Counted from the stretch's first letter, positions 21,740 through 31,315 are shown. The stretch: 60,901 nucleotides of DNA from Methylobacterium sp. J-030 (GCF_022829545.1 NZ_JAKSYM010000133.1:1-60901), one strand, 5' to 3'. Numbers and translations are program-made. Notes: generated by a model not told the origin, from the letters alone.

Positions 21740-22567
21740 ATGCGCCTTCTCGCCGGCCTCGTGCTCGCGGTGCTCCTCCTCTACGGGCTGGCACTGGCCG
21801 GGCTCGCCCTGGGACAGCGCCGCTTCCTCTATCCCGGCGCCCATCGCGCGCCGCCGCTCGCGCCGGTGCCGCCGGGGGTCGAGCCGATCACGATCGCCAC
21901 CGCGGACGGCGAAAGCCTCCATACCCTCTGGCGTGCGCCACGGCCGGGCTGCGGTATCGTGATCACCTTTCACGGCAACGGCTCCCGCCCGGAACCGCAC
22001 GCGGCACGGTTCGCCGCCGGCCCCTGGCGGACGGCCGGTTGGGGCCTGCTGGCCCCGGCCTATCGCGGCTATCCGGGCTCGACCGGCAGTCCGAGCGAGG
22101 ACGGGCTGATCCGCGACGGCCGCGCGGCCATGGCGGAAGCGGCGGTGCGGGCGCCGGGGGTGCCGATCCTGCTGCACGGCCATTCGCTCGGGGCCGCCGT
22201 GGCGGTCGCGGTCTCCGAGCATCGTTCCGCGATCGGCCTATACCTCGAAGCGCCGTTCGACTCGATGACCCGCACGGTGCGGCTGCATGTCCCGCTGGCC
22301 CCGTCCTGGCTCCTGCGCGACACCTACCGCTCGGATCTGCGCATCCGATCCGGGACGGTGCCGGTGCTGATCGTCCAGGGCCGTGACGATCCGGTGGTGC
22401 CGGCCAAGCTCGCCCTGGCGCTTGCCGCCGCGGCCGGTCCCCGGGCGCGGATCCCATTGCTGCCGGGCGATCACATCTCCGTCCTCGGCCTCGGGGATCA
22501 GGAGGCGGAGGCGCTGTTCGGCGCGCTCGTCGGCGGGGGCTGCGCGCGGGCCGAGACGACGGGATAG
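21740..22567 (+). CDS. Alpha/beta-hydrolase, membrane-anchored
   Basis: 275 residues. A hydrophobic N-terminus (residues 3-25) makes a signal anchor. The hydrolase fold follows: the oxyanion strand GIVITFHGNGS, the nucleophile elbow LLHGHSLGAAVAVAV with serine in GHSLG, an aspartate strand VPVLIVQGRDDPVVP, and a histidine in LLPGDHISVLGL. The layout matches the BEM46/YqkD-type hydrolases of unknown substrate. It is the first gene after the divergent thiC leader. A small HNH gene follows 23 bases later. Confidence 0.85.
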   Translation: MRLLAGLVLAVLLLYGLALAGLALGQRRFLYPGAHRAPPLAPVPPGVEPITIATADGESLHTLWRAPRPGCGIVITFHGNGSRPEPHAARFAAGPWRTAGWGLLAPAYRGYPGSTGSPSEDGLIRDGRAAMAEAAVRAPGVPILLHGHSLGAAVAVAVSEHRSAIGLYLEAPFDSMTRTVRLHVPLAPSWLLRDTYRSDLRIRSGTVPVLIVQGRDDPVVPAKLALALAAAAGPRARIPLLPGDHISVLGLGDQEAEALFGALVGGGCARAETTG

Positions 22568-22590
22568 CGGGCGGATGAAGGAGGTCGTGC

Positions 22591-22965
22591 GTGGTCGGAC
22601 GGCGGTCCCGGCGCTGGAGCGCCGATGATCCCGATCAGGTGAGCGGTAACCCCCGCCCGGACCCGGCCTGCCCGCTCTGCGAGCGGCCGATCCCGCCCCG
22701 CGCGCGGTCCAGCCTCCATCACCTGACGCCCAAGCTGAAGGGCGGCACCCATCGCGGCACCGTGCGGCTGCACCAGATCTGTCACTCGGCCATCCACGCC
22801 CGCTACAGCGAGGCCGAGATCGCCAAGCGGCTCACCGACGTGGAAGCGCTGCGGACCGATCCGGAGATCGCCCGGTTCCTCGCTTGGGTCCGCGGCAAGC
22901 CCGACGATTTCCACGCCGCCACGCGCATGACCCGCGACCGGCGAGCGTCCAGGCGCAAAGCTTGA
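22591..22965 (+). CDS. HNH-type nuclease-like protein
   Basis: 124 residues. A compact HNH domain has a zinc-type CPLCERPIP pair, the catalytic strand SLHHLTPKLKGG, and the helix VRLHQICHSAIHARY. The C-terminal extension is basic. A perfect AAGGAGGT ribosome site ends five bases before the GTG at 22591, which decides the start. Many such small HNH proteins sit alone in alphaproteobacterial chromosomes. Whether this one cuts DNA in repair or is a free-standing relic is unknown. It follows the hydrolase closely and may share its transcript. Confidence 0.8.
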   Translation: MVGRRSRRWSADDPDQVSGNPRPDPACPLCERPIPPRARSSLHHLTPKLKGGTHRGTVRLHQICHSAIHARYSEAEIAKRLTDVEALRTDPEIARFLAWVRGKPDDFHAATRMTRDRRASRRKA

Positions 22966-23037
22966 GAGCCTGTTCGACTGGAACGAAGGTGTTCCATGTC
23001 GCGTGGGCAAATCGTGTGGTGGTTTCGAAAGGTCGGA

Positions 23038-23269
23038 ACCCAGCCCTTTCAAGGGTTTCCCGGTAGCCGTTGAGGTGAAGTTCCCGTCCTGTCAGGCGCT
23101 GGATTATCGCGCCCTGTGCGCTGCCGTCGTCCGTGCGAGCGCAACCGAAGCGATCCAGGGGGGCGCACGCTCACCGAGGTCGCGCGGCCCTGGGTCGCTT
23201 CGCTGCGCGCGCGATGACGGCGAGCGGTCGCGGTCAAGTCCCGCGTCAAGCACCCTGAAAGGGCTGGGT
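23038..23269. repeat. Long palindromic intergenic repeat
   Basis: Two nested inverted repeats. The outer pair is ACCCAGCCCTTTCAAGGGT (23038-23056) against ACCCTGAAAGGGCTGGGT (23252-23269), 18 of 19 positions. The inner pair is about 35 bases, at 23123-23160 (ending CGAAGCGATCCAGGG) and 23188-23221 (CCCTGGGTCGCTTCG onward). There is no protein signature inside. This resembles dispersed hairpin repeats of Methylobacterium and related genomes. It fills most of the 540-base gap between the HNH gene and the next acyltransferase. Confidence 0.7.
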
Positions 23270-23508
23270 CGAGACTTTTTGTGGGTCCAGGGCGGCGCCT
23301 TGGAGACCCTCCCAAGGCCGGAGATTCCAGGGCTCCGCCCTGAGCACCCGCCAAAGTGAAGAACCCTCTGGAAATCTGGGAGCACCGATAGAACAGGCTT
23401 CGATCGACGGATCTTTACCGACTGTTCGCCATGTGGGCAGGTCGGTTGCCGTTCGAATCTTGCCGTCAACCAGAAAGGCTCCAGGATCATCCCGGTATCG
23501 AGGATGTG

Positions 23509-24582
23509 ATGATGGCCGGGGCAGGGGACGCACGGGATCGACTCGCCTGGGTCGATATCGCCAAGGGGATCTGCATCCTCCTGGTTGTGATGATGCACGC
23601 CGTGACGGGCACGGGTGAGGCCATGGGCGGCGAGGGCTTCCTCCACCCGGTGGTCGCCTTCGCCAAGCCGTTCCGGATCCCGGACTTCTTCCTGTTGTCG
23701 GGCCTGTTCCTGGGCCGGGTGATCGACCGCGACTGGCGCCTCTTCTCCGATCGGCGCGTGATCCATTTCGCCTACTTCTACCTCCTGTGGCTGGTGATCC
23801 AGTCGGGGGCCCGATACGGGAAGATCGTCGGCGACGGTGGCCCGGCGGACTTCGCGATCCATCTCGGGCATGCCCTGATCGAGCCCTATTCCAGCCTGTG
23901 GTTCATCTACCTGCTGGCGGTGTTCTCGGTGGTGACCAAGGCGCTGCGCCGCGTGCCCGGCGGCATATTGTTGGCCGCGGCCGCGCTGTTGCAGATCGCC
24001 GACATCCACAGCGGCTCGACCGTGATCGAGGAGTTCTGCGCGCGCTACGTGTACTTCGTCGCCGGGTACCTGTTCGCCGACCGGATCTTCGGCCTGGCCG
24101 ACGCGGCGCGGCGGAATCTCGGGCCGGCGCTCGCCGGCCTCGCCGTCTGGGCCGCCGTGGAGGGATGGCTTACCCTGACACCCGCGACGGAGCCCGCTCA
24201 TCCGTCTCCAGCGAGTCTGCCGCTGGTGAGCCTCGCCCTCGGCGCCGCCGGCGCGCTGGCGATCGTGGTGGCCGCCGTCCTGATCGGCCGGACGGGCGGC
24301 CACGTCGCCGAGGCGATCCGAACCTGCGGGCGACGCTCGATCGTCATCTACCTCGCGTTCTCGCTGCCGATGGCCGCGACACGGGAGATCCTCGTGCGCA
24401 CCGGGCTCGTCGCCGATATCGGCGCCGTCAGCCTGATCGTCATGGTGGTCGCGGTGTTGCTGCCGCTCGCGCTGGAACGGCTGGTGCGTGGCACGCCGCT
24501 GAACGTGCTGTTCGTCCGACCCGCCCGCTTCCATCTCGCGCCGGCTCGTGTGCGGGCGAGGCCGGTCCTCCAAGCGACCTGA
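23509..24582 (+). CDS. Acyltransferase family 3 membrane protein
   Basis: 357 residues, about ten membrane spans. The N-terminal signature WVDIAKGICILLVVMMHAV has the conserved histidine of the family, followed by FRIPDFFLLSGLFLGR and SSLWFIYLLAVFSVV. I chose the ATG at 23509. Longer in-frame starts to 23431 have no family similarity. It probably moves an acyl group onto a glycan or lipid in the inner membrane. Composition matches the chromosome, unlike the acyltransferase at 7.4 kb, so the two are independent. A PilZ gene converges on it with a nine-base gap. Confidence 0.85.
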   Translation: MMAGAGDARDRLAWVDIAKGICILLVVMMHAVTGTGEAMGGEGFLHPVVAFAKPFRIPDFFLLSGLFLGRVIDRDWRLFSDRRVIHFAYFYLLWLVIQSGARYGKIVGDGGPADFAIHLGHALIEPYSSLWFIYLLAVFSVVTKALRRVPGGILLAAAALLQIADIHSGSTVIEEFCARYVYFVAGYLFADRIFGLADAARRNLGPALAGLAVWAAVEGWLTLTPATEPAHPSPASLPLVSLALGAAGALAIVVAAVLIGRTGGHVAEAIRTCGRRSIVIYLAFSLPMAATREILVRTGLVADIGAVSLIVMVVAVLLPLALERLVRGTPLNVLFVRPARFHLAPARVRARPVLQAT

Positions 24583-24591
24583 CGGGTCGGC

Positions 24592-24837
24592 TCAGCCCTC
24601 GAAGGCGATGCCGATCCGACGGCTCCGCCGCCACGCGACGGTAGCGGGCCGTGGATCGCCCCCCGCCGTGAGACGCAGGGGAAATCGATCGGGTACCGGC
24701 TGATCGTCCTCGACCTCGATCTGGGCGCCGGTCTCGTTCGCGTCCCAGACCAGGCAGCCGACCTCACCGCGGGCGAGGAGCAGGGCGCCGAACGTGAAGG
24801 CGTTCCGGCGAAACGTGCCGCGGCGGTCCTCCGTCAT
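24592..24837 (-). CDS. PilZ-domain protein
   Basis: 81 residues, a bare PilZ domain. The c-di-GMP arginine motif appears as RGTFRR at the N-terminus (R-x3-R), and the second motif as DANETGAQI, where the usual D-x-S-x-x-G serine is asparagine. The final strand RRIGIAFEG is typical. A GAGGAG ribosome site precedes the ATG at 24837. A diguanylate cyclase at 28.6 kb could supply the ligand, though nothing links them directly. Binding may be weak because of the serine replacement. Confidence 0.8.
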   Translation of the reverse strand: MTEDRRGTFRRNAFTFGALLLARGEVGCLVWDANETGAQIEVEDDQPVPDRFPLRLTAGGDPRPATVAWRRSRRIGIAFEG

Positions 24838-24950
24838 GAACCTCTCCTCAACCGCGCCCGCCCGCGGAGCCGGGCCTTGCGGCCTGGGACCATGGCGGAC
24901 GGCAGTTAACAGGCCGAATACGGTCGACGCGTGTACCCTGTCGGGAAAGA

Positions 24951-25391
24951 TCAATACTCGTCGCGGTAATCTCGGCGACGCCGCGGCGCCGGCTCGTCGT
25001 CATCGTCGTAGGGGCGGCTCACCGGCGGGCGGTCATAGCTGCGATCATAGCGGTCGTCGCCGCGGCGGCGATCGTAGTCATCGTCCCGGTAGCGATTGTC
25101 CGACCCGCCTGCGGAGATGCGCGGCGCATACCAGCAGCTCTTCGGCTGGCCCGGGGCCGGATCGCCGAAGGTCTGGGCGTTGCAGGGGATCACCCCGCCC
25201 TGCGGGAATGGCCGGCCGTTGGTCCGGCCGGGGACACCGTAATAGACATTGGTGGGATAGGGCATCCGGCAGACGCCCCCGTCCTGCGCGCAGGCGATCA
25301 GGTTCACCGTGTCGAGCTGATAGCCGTGGGCCGCGGTGAGCCCGATCAGGCCCATCCCCAGCGCGCCGGCCGCGACGATCCGACTCCGCAC
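24951..25391 (-). CDS. Secreted hypothetical protein with D/R/Y-rich tail
   Basis: 146 residues from a GTG at 25391, which has AGGGA upstream and gives a signal peptide (MRSRIVAAGALGMGLIGLTA). The mature part has four cysteines (LIACAQDG, VCRMPY, VIPCNAQ, SCWYAP) and then a C-terminal 50 residues made almost only of D, R, Y and P. Such tails are usually disordered and may bind the cell wall or membrane. I know no named family. It is oriented away from the next gene and its promoter region is shared with it. Confidence 0.6.
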   Translation of the reverse strand: MRSRIVAAGALGMGLIGLTAAHGYQLDTVNLIACAQDGGVCRMPYPTNVYYGVPGRTNGRPFPQGGVIPCNAQTFGDPAPGQPKSCWYAPRISAGGSDNRYRDDDYDRRRGDDRYDRSYDRPPVSRPYDDDDEPAPRRRRDYRDEY

Positions 25392-25567
25392 GTCCCTGAT
25401 TCCCCCGTGATGCGGGGCCCGATTAATCCGGATGGCGGCTTTCGGCCAGAGGCCGCGCTCGCTATGGCGTCGGCCGATGGGATCGATCGCGCCGATCGGG
25501 CGGATCGATCGGCAGGAGAACGTCGCGCTCCGGTTGATGCCGGACCGCGTCGTGTCGGGAGGGTTGA

Positions 25568-25954
25568 GTGAGAGATTCGTCCGCGCATGAGCTTCTGCTG
25601 TTGAGCGCGTTGCAGGAATGCCGGATCGAACTCGCGGCGGCACGTCAGGGCGAGGCGGACCGGGCCGCCGTCCGGGGCGAGCTCGAGGCCGCTTTGCAGC
25701 GCGAGGCGGCTCTCAGGGGTGAACTCATCCTGGAACGCGAGCGCACGGAGGCGGTCCGTCTCGTTCTCCAGGCGCTGCTGATGAGCCTCCGGCGCTTCGG
25801 CCTGCGCCGCCGCCTGTTCCTGTCGCGCATCGCCCGGCTCGGCCGGGAGACGCCGGATGCCGGTCCGCAATCGGCCCGGCACGCGGTCATGCTCGTCGAG
25901 GCGCGGCGGGTGATGGGCGTGGCGCAGTCTCCGGACCCGGCCCCCGGGCCATAG
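25568..25954 (+). CDS. Coiled-coil hypothetical protein
   Basis: 128 residues from a GTG at 25568. Residues 8-65 are a continuous amphipathic helix rich in E, R, A and L (for example RGELEAALQREAALRGELIL), predicted coiled coil. A short hydrophobic and basic region follows (VLQALLMSLRRFGLRRRLFL). No family is recognised. A competing minus-strand frame overlaps it, but the plus-strand product looks more like a folded protein. Ends 200 bases before the penicillin-binding protein gene. Confidence 0.45.
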   Translation: MRDSSAHELLLLSALQECRIELAAARQGEADRAAVRGELEAALQREAALRGELILERERTEAVRLVLQALLMSLRRFGLRRRLFLSRIARLGRETPDAGPQSARHAVMLVEARRVMGVAQSPDPAPGP

Positions 25955-26155
25955 AGGTTGACGCGTCCTTAACGGATTGGCGAGCCTTCTCGGCCAGCAT
26001 CACCCCGATGCGGTCACAAACGGATTCGACAAGGCGTGCGCGCGGCGGCCCTTGTCCTTCCTGTATCGGGGCCGAAGCCGCGGCAGGGTGCGTGACGACC
26101 GTGCGGCGTCGCCCGGGATGGGCGCGCCGGTCCGGATCAATCGAAGACGGGATGC

Positions 26156-28327
26156 ATGGCCAAGGAGCGGGGCAGGATCGAGCCGAACTTCGACGTGTCG
26201 GAAGGGCGCGCGCGGGATCGCGGCGACCTCGACCTGCGCCTGTCCCGTGAGGACCGGCCCGGACCAGGAGAACGCGTGGCGAATCGAGCGGGTGGGCCGG
26301 CACGCAAGCCGGCGAAGGTTCCGGCGCGTTCGGCGGGTGCGGGTCGGAAGCGGCGTCGGCGCTCGTGGTTTGGCCGGATCGTCTACGGCACGGTGGTGCT
26401 CGGCCTCTGGGCCGTCATCGGGCTCGCCGGGCTCATCGCCTACCACGCCTCTCAGCTCCCGCCGATCGACCAACTCGCGATCCCGAAGCGCCCGCCGAAC
26501 ATCGCGATCCTCGCGAGCGACGGCTCGCTGCTCGCCAACCGCGGCGAGACCGGGGGCCGGGTCGTCTCGATCAAGGAATTGCCGCCCTACCTGCCGCGCG
26601 CCTTCGTGGCGATCGAGGACCGGCGCTTCTACCAGCATTTCGGCGTCGATCCGGTCGGCATCCTGCGGGCCGTCGGCCAGAACGTGACCCGGCGCGGCGT
26701 CGCACAGGGCGGCTCGACGCTGACCCAGCAGCTCGCCAAGAACCTGTTCCTGACGCCCGAACGCTCCGCCTCGCGCAAGATCCAGGAGGCGATCCTCGCG
26801 CTCTGGCTGGAGCACAAATACACCAAGGACGAGATCCTCGAACTCTACCTGAACCGCGTCTATTTCGGCGCTGGCGCCTACGGCGTCGAGGCGGCGGCGC
26901 AGCGCTATTTCGGCAAGCCCGCACGGGAGGTGAACCTCGCGCAGGCGGCGATGCTCGGCGGCCTCGTCCAGGCGCCGTCGCGGCTCGCCCCGAACCGCAA
27001 CCTGCCGGCTGCCCAGGCCCGCGCCGCGCAGGTGCTCGCCGCCATGCAGGAGCTCGGCTTCGCCACCGCGCAGGACGTGAAGGTGGCGCTCGCCCAACCG
27101 GCCAAGCCCGCCAACGCCCGCGGCGGCGGCTCGGCCAACTACGTCGCCGATCTCGTGATGGACGTGCTCGACGATTACGTCGGCAAGTTCGACACCGACA
27201 TCACGGTCCAGACCACGGTCGATACCGGCCTGCAGGCCGCCGCCGAGCGGACCCTGACCGAGGAGCTGAACGCCAAGGGCGCACGCTTCAATGTCGGCCA
27301 GGGCGCGCTGGTGTCGATGCGCCCCGATGGGGCGATCCGCGCGCTGATCGGCGGCCGGGACTACGCGCAGAGCCAGTTCAACCGTGCCACCACGGCCAAG
27401 CGCCAGCCCGGCTCCTCGTTCAAGCCGTTCGTGTACCTGACGGCCGTGGAGCACGGTGCCACCCCCGACACGGTGCGCGACGACGCGCCGATCCGCATCG
27501 GCAATTGGGCACCCGAGAACTACTCGCACCGCTACGAGGGCCCGGTCACCCTGCGCACGGCGCTCGCGCATTCCCTCAATACCGTGGCGGTGCGCCTCGG
27601 CCAGGAGGTCGGCCCGAAGGCGGTGGTGCAGACCGCCCAGCGGCTCGGCATCACCTCGCCGCTCCAGGCCAACGGCTCGATCGCGCTGGGCACCTCCGAG
27701 GTAACGCTGCTGGAGATGGTCGGCGCCTACGGGGCCTTCGCCAACGGCGGCACCGGCGTGATCCCCTACGTGGTCACCGCCGTGAAGGGCCAGGACGGCA
27801 AGGTGCTCTACCGGCGCGCCGAGAGCGGGCTCGGCCGGGTCATGAGCGCCGATGCCGACGGCATGATGAACGCCATGATGCACGAGACCTTCGTCAGCGG
27901 CACCGCCAAGAAGGCCGACATCCCGGGCTGGGACCTCGCGGGCAAGACCGGCACCACCCAGGATTACCGGGACGCGTGGTTCATCGGCTTCTCGGGCAGC
28001 CTCGTGACCGGTGTCTGGCTCGGCAACGACGACGGCGAGCTGACCAAGAAGGTGACGGGCGGCAACCTGCCGGCGGACATCTGGAAAACCTATATGACCC
28101 AGGCGCTCAAGGGTCAGAACCCCGTCCCGCTCCCCAATATCAACCGCTGGCGCAGGGCACCGGAGACGACCGCATCCGTGGCGAGCGCGGGCCAGGAGGC
28201 GCCGGGCGGGATCCTCGGGCAGATCTTCGCGCCGGAGGCTCCGGCGCCGCGCCCGGCCGCGGTGGCCCGTCGGGCGCCGAAGGATGATCGCAACTTCATC
28301 GAGAAGCTGTTCGGGATCGGCGACTGA
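26156..28327 (+). CDS. Class A penicillin-binding protein (PBP1A family)
   Basis: A 723-residue bifunctional peptidoglycan synthase. A basic cytoplasmic tail (residues 1-72) and one membrane span (about 73-95) lead to the GT51 glycosyltransferase. That domain has AFVAIEDRRFYQHFGVD with the catalytic glutamate near residue 154, and GGSTLTQQLAKNLFL. The transpeptidase domain has the serine in PGSSFKPFVYL (S420, K423), SLN in AHSLNTVAVRL, and KTGTT near residue 597. All catalytic motifs are intact. It polymerises and cross-links lipid II in the periplasm. Shorter than classical PBP1A, as in the PBP1A-family paralogs common in alphaproteobacteria. Confidence 0.93.
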   Translation: MAKERGRIEPNFDVSEGRARDRGDLDLRLSREDRPGPGERVANRAGGPARKPAKVPARSAGAGRKRRRRSWFGRIVYGTVVLGLWAVIGLAGLIAYHASQLPPIDQLAIPKRPPNIAILASDGSLLANRGETGGRVVSIKELPPYLPRAFVAIEDRRFYQHFGVDPVGILRAVGQNVTRRGVAQGGSTLTQQLAKNLFLTPERSASRKIQEAILALWLEHKYTKDEILELYLNRVYFGAGAYGVEAAAQRYFGKPAREVNLAQAAMLGGLVQAPSRLAPNRNLPAAQARAAQVLAAMQELGFATAQDVKVALAQPAKPANARGGGSANYVADLVMDVLDDYVGKFDTDITVQTTVDTGLQAAAERTLTEELNAKGARFNVGQGALVSMRPDGAIRALIGGRDYAQSQFNRATTAKRQPGSSFKPFVYLTAVEHGATPDTVRDDAPIRIGNWAPENYSHRYEGPVTLRTALAHSLNTVAVRLGQEVGPKAVVQTAQRLGITSPLQANGSIALGTSEVTLLEMVGAYGAFANGGTGVIPYVVTAVKGQDGKVLYRRAESGLGRVMSADADGMMNAMMHETFVSGTAKKADIPGWDLAGKTGTTQDYRDAWFIGFSGSLVTGVWLGNDDGELTKKVTGGNLPADIWKTYMTQALKGQNPVPLPNINRWRRAPETTASVASAGQEAPGGILGQIFAPEAPAPRPAAVARRAPKDDRNFIEKLFGIGD

Positions 28328-28583
28328 GGGTGGGCCCTCTCCGGGGCCCGGATTGCCGCCGCGCCGTCCTCTGCATCGCGTCGGACTGTGCGCGGTGAGG
28401 CCGACAAGCTGCGCCGCGGCGCCGATCGGCAATCGACCAAGGCCGAGGTGTACTGGTTTCGTTGGGCGACATACCGGTTTCGCGCAACCTAAGTAACGTT
28501 GTTTAAAATCTTTAGGTGGCAGCCTCGGTACCGATCACTGATCCGGCGACGCACGTGCGTTCGACCGCAGCCGTATCGACGCG

Positions 28584-30140
28584 ATGTCCATGGTCCTGCG
28601 ATCGACCGTATCAGCGATGCGCGCGCCTTTCGCGGTCCCGGCCTCGCGCCTGACCGGTGCCGCAGGTGCGATCCTGCTGCTGTGCCTGACCCTGCTCGGC
28701 CTGTATCTCTGTGTCGATCTGCGCGACATCGCTTGGCAGAACGCGCGGTGCAACGCCCGCACATTGCTCTCGGTGATCGAGGAGGGCGTCGGACACAACA
28801 TCAAGGCCTACGACCTGTCCCTGCGCGCCGCCACGCGGGCGGCGAACGAGCCGGACGGGACGCCCCTGGTCACCGAACTCCGACGCTTGGCGGCGTTCAA
28901 TGCCGCCGCCATCGGGACGGGCCTTGGTCCGATCGCGGTGACGGATCGGGAGGGGCGCGTGATCGCGACGAGCGACCCGGGCGCCCTGCCGCTGCAGGAT
29001 CTGAGCGCCCTGCCCGAGTTCCAGGCCCTTCGCGCGACGCCGGATGCCGGTCCGATCCTGACGGGGCCGAGCCGCTCGCCGCTGACCGGGCGGCAGATCA
29101 TCCGTATGGCCCGGGCGGTCGAGCGGCCCGATGGATCGTTCGGGGGGATCGTCGCCGGTTCGCTGGACCTCGGTCGGTTCCACGCCCGCTTCGACCGGCT
29201 GCGGTTCGATGACGGCCTGATCGTCAACGTGTTTCACCAGGACGGCACGCTGCTGATCCGCGTGCCGGCCAAGCCCGATGCCGTCGGCCGCAGCATCGCC
29301 GGCAGCCCCGGTTACAGCGCCTACCGCACCAGCGAGCGCGGCGAGTTCCTCGGCCCCTCACATCTCGACGGCGCGATGCGCCTGTACAGTTTCGCCCATC
29401 TCGAGGATCTCCCGCTGATCGTCACGGTAGCCACGAGCGTCGAGAGCATCCGGGCGCACTGGATCTTCAAAGCGGTGATCATCGCCGCGCTGATCCTGTG
29501 CCTCAATATCCTGAGCTTCGGCTTCATGGTCCTCGTTCAGCGCGAAGTCGGTCGGCACGCCGCCGCCGAGGCGACCACCCGCAAGGCCAACGCCGCGCTC
29601 ACCGTGCTGGCCCGGACCGACGGTCTGACCGGCCTGCCGAACCGGCGAAGCTACGACGAGCACTTCGCGGAGGCCTGGGATCAGGCCGCCTGTATCGGGG
29701 TGCCGCTCTCGCTGCTGATCATCGATGCGGACCACTTCAAGCAGTTCAACGACCGGTTCGGTCATCGCCGCGGCGACGACGTCCTCCGGGCGATCGCCGA
29801 TTGCCTGCACCGGACCCTGCCGGCCGGCGGCCTGGGCTTCCGGATCGGCGGCGAGGAGTTCGTGGCGCTCCTGCCCGGCCTCGATGACCCGGAGGCGGCC
29901 GCCGTGGCCGAGAGCATCCGGCGGGCCGTGGTTGGCCTCCAGATCGCGCATGCGCCGGAATTCGGCGGCATCGCCACGGTCAGCATCGGCGTCGCGAGCG
30001 CCGACCCGGATTTCGATGCGGCACCCGAGGCACTGTTCGTATCAGCGGACGCAGCCCTCTACGCGGCCAAGATGGCCGGCCGCAATCGGGTTCGGACGGC
30101 AGCCTGGGCTTCACAGGCGCTGCCGGCAGCGGTGGCTTAG
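28584..30140 (+). CDS. Diguanylate cyclase with periplasmic Cache sensor
   Basis: 518 residues. A first membrane span (about 24-44), a periplasmic double-Cache-like sensor (about 45-290) and a second span (about 293-316) precede a GGDEF domain. The domain starts TDGLTGLPNRRSYDEHF and has the metal aspartates in LLIIDADHFKQFND. The active-site signature is GGEEF at 422-426, a catalytically competent variant. The inhibitory RxxD site usually found just before it is absent, so c-di-GMP product inhibition by that site is unlikely. It should make c-di-GMP in response to a periplasmic ligand. It stands alone after a 256-base gap. Confidence 0.92.
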   Translation: MSMVLRSTVSAMRAPFAVPASRLTGAAGAILLLCLTLLGLYLCVDLRDIAWQNARCNARTLLSVIEEGVGHNIKAYDLSLRAATRAANEPDGTPLVTELRRLAAFNAAAIGTGLGPIAVTDREGRVIATSDPGALPLQDLSALPEFQALRATPDAGPILTGPSRSPLTGRQIIRMARAVERPDGSFGGIVAGSLDLGRFHARFDRLRFDDGLIVNVFHQDGTLLIRVPAKPDAVGRSIAGSPGYSAYRTSERGEFLGPSHLDGAMRLYSFAHLEDLPLIVTVATSVESIRAHWIFKAVIIAALILCLNILSFGFMVLVQREVGRHAAAEATTRKANAALTVLARTDGLTGLPNRRSYDEHFAEAWDQAACIGVPLSLLIIDADHFKQFNDRFGHRRGDDVLRAIADCLHRTLPAGGLGFRIGGEEFVALLPGLDDPEAAAVAESIRRAVVGLQIAHAPEFGGIATVSIGVASADPDFDAAPEALFVSADAALYAAKMAGRNRVRTAAWASQALPAAVA

Positions 30141-30269
30141 GCTACCCTCGGTCGAAGATGGATACCGGTCCGGCGCGGGAGCCCGTCAAGCCCAGCGCCG
30201 AGAACCGTTCGCTTTCGCAACCCGGTCGGCGCGGATCTCGCCGCGCCCACATCGTCGGACCCCGGAAGC

Positions 30270-31109
30270 TCAGAGCATCGGCAGCATCCGGGGCCGGGGA
30301 CCCCGGGGGAAATGCGCGTCGATCATGGCGATTTCGGCAGACCCGAGATGCAGGTCGGCCGCACCGGCATTCGCCACGGCGCGGGCCGGACGCCCGGTCT
30401 TCGGAATCGTGAAGGTTCCGGCCATACGCGTCAGGAACGCGAGGGCGACCGCGTGCGGGGTCGTGCCGTGTGCCTCGGCGATCCCCGATAACACCCGGCC
30501 TCCCGCGCTGGCGGGATCGGGAAAATCGCCGCTGCCGAAGGGCGAGTAGCCGACCATGGCCACGCCATGCTTCTCGCACCAGGGCAGCACGGCGTGCTCG
30601 ATCGCCCGCTCATTGAGATGATAGAGTACCTGATTGCAGGCGATGCGGTCCGGCCCGGCGATCGCGAGGGCCTGATCGAGATCCTCGACGTCGAAGTTGC
30701 TGACGCCCCACGACAGGATCTTCCCGGCCCGGCGCAGATCCTCGAATCCGGCGATCGTTTCCTCCAGGGGGTGCTGGCCGGGCCAGTGCAGCAGGTAGCT
30801 GTCGAGGCGGTCCGTGCGGAGCCGACGCAGCGAGGCCTCGCAGGCCCGCACGACGCCGCGTCGGGTTGCGTTGCCGGGCACCACCTTCGAGACGAGGAAC
30901 GCCTCCTCGCGGCAATCCGCGATGGCCTCGGCGACGATCGCCTCCGCATCGCCGTACATCTCGGCCGTGTCGATGTGGGTCATGCCGGCATCGATGCCGG
31001 CCCGCAGCGCGGCGATCGCGTCGCCGCGGTCCGACCTGTCGATGTGCCACGTCCCCTGTCCGATCACCGGGACCGGGACGCGGGCTGCACCGAAGCTCCT
31101 GGCCTGCAT
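30270..31109 (-). CDS. Aldo/keto reductase
   Basis: A 279-residue NADPH-dependent oxidoreductase, TIM barrel. The catalytic tetrad is complete: Asp and Tyr in HIDTAEMYGDAE, Lys in FLVSKVVP, His in LLHWPGQHP. The cofactor end IPKTGRPARAVANAGA carries the usual 2'-phosphate-binding lysine region. I chose the ATG at 31109 because it gives the family N-terminus, with GGGAAGGGAA upstream. Likely reduces small aldehydes or ketones. Substrate unknown. Divergent from the cyclase gene to the right. Confidence 0.9.
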   Translation of the reverse strand: MQARSFGAARVPVPVIGQGTWHIDRSDRGDAIAALRAGIDAGMTHIDTAEMYGDAEAIVAEAIADCREEAFLVSKVVPGNATRRGVVRACEASLRRLRTDRLDSYLLHWPGQHPLEETIAGFEDLRRAGKILSWGVSNFDVEDLDQALAIAGPDRIACNQVLYHLNERAIEHAVLPWCEKHGVAMVGYSPFGSGDFPDPASAGGRVLSGIAEAHGTTPHAVALAFLTRMAGTFTIPKTGRPARAVANAGAADLHLGSAEIAMIDAHFPRGPRPRMLPML

Positions 31110-31315
31110 GGCGTCGTTCCCTTCCCTGTCTCGGCGCTCTCGGGACACCGACCCGGCGATGGCGGCGGTATCGCGACCCTGCCGTTCCACGCCTTACTCG
31201 CGCCATCATGGATTGTTGAGCAAGGATTGGTGCGAGACGGCGGCGCTGCACTCTAGGCCAGTGTCCGCTGTCACGCGGCGCGAACCTGCCGAGCCCGCGT
31301 CGTCGGGTCGAAGCC

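Noticed and set aside
28334..28351. GGGCCC-tctccg-GGGCCC hairpin after the penicillin-binding protein gene
   Set aside because: The stem is short and self-complementary with no T run. It may be a terminator, but the evidence is weak.
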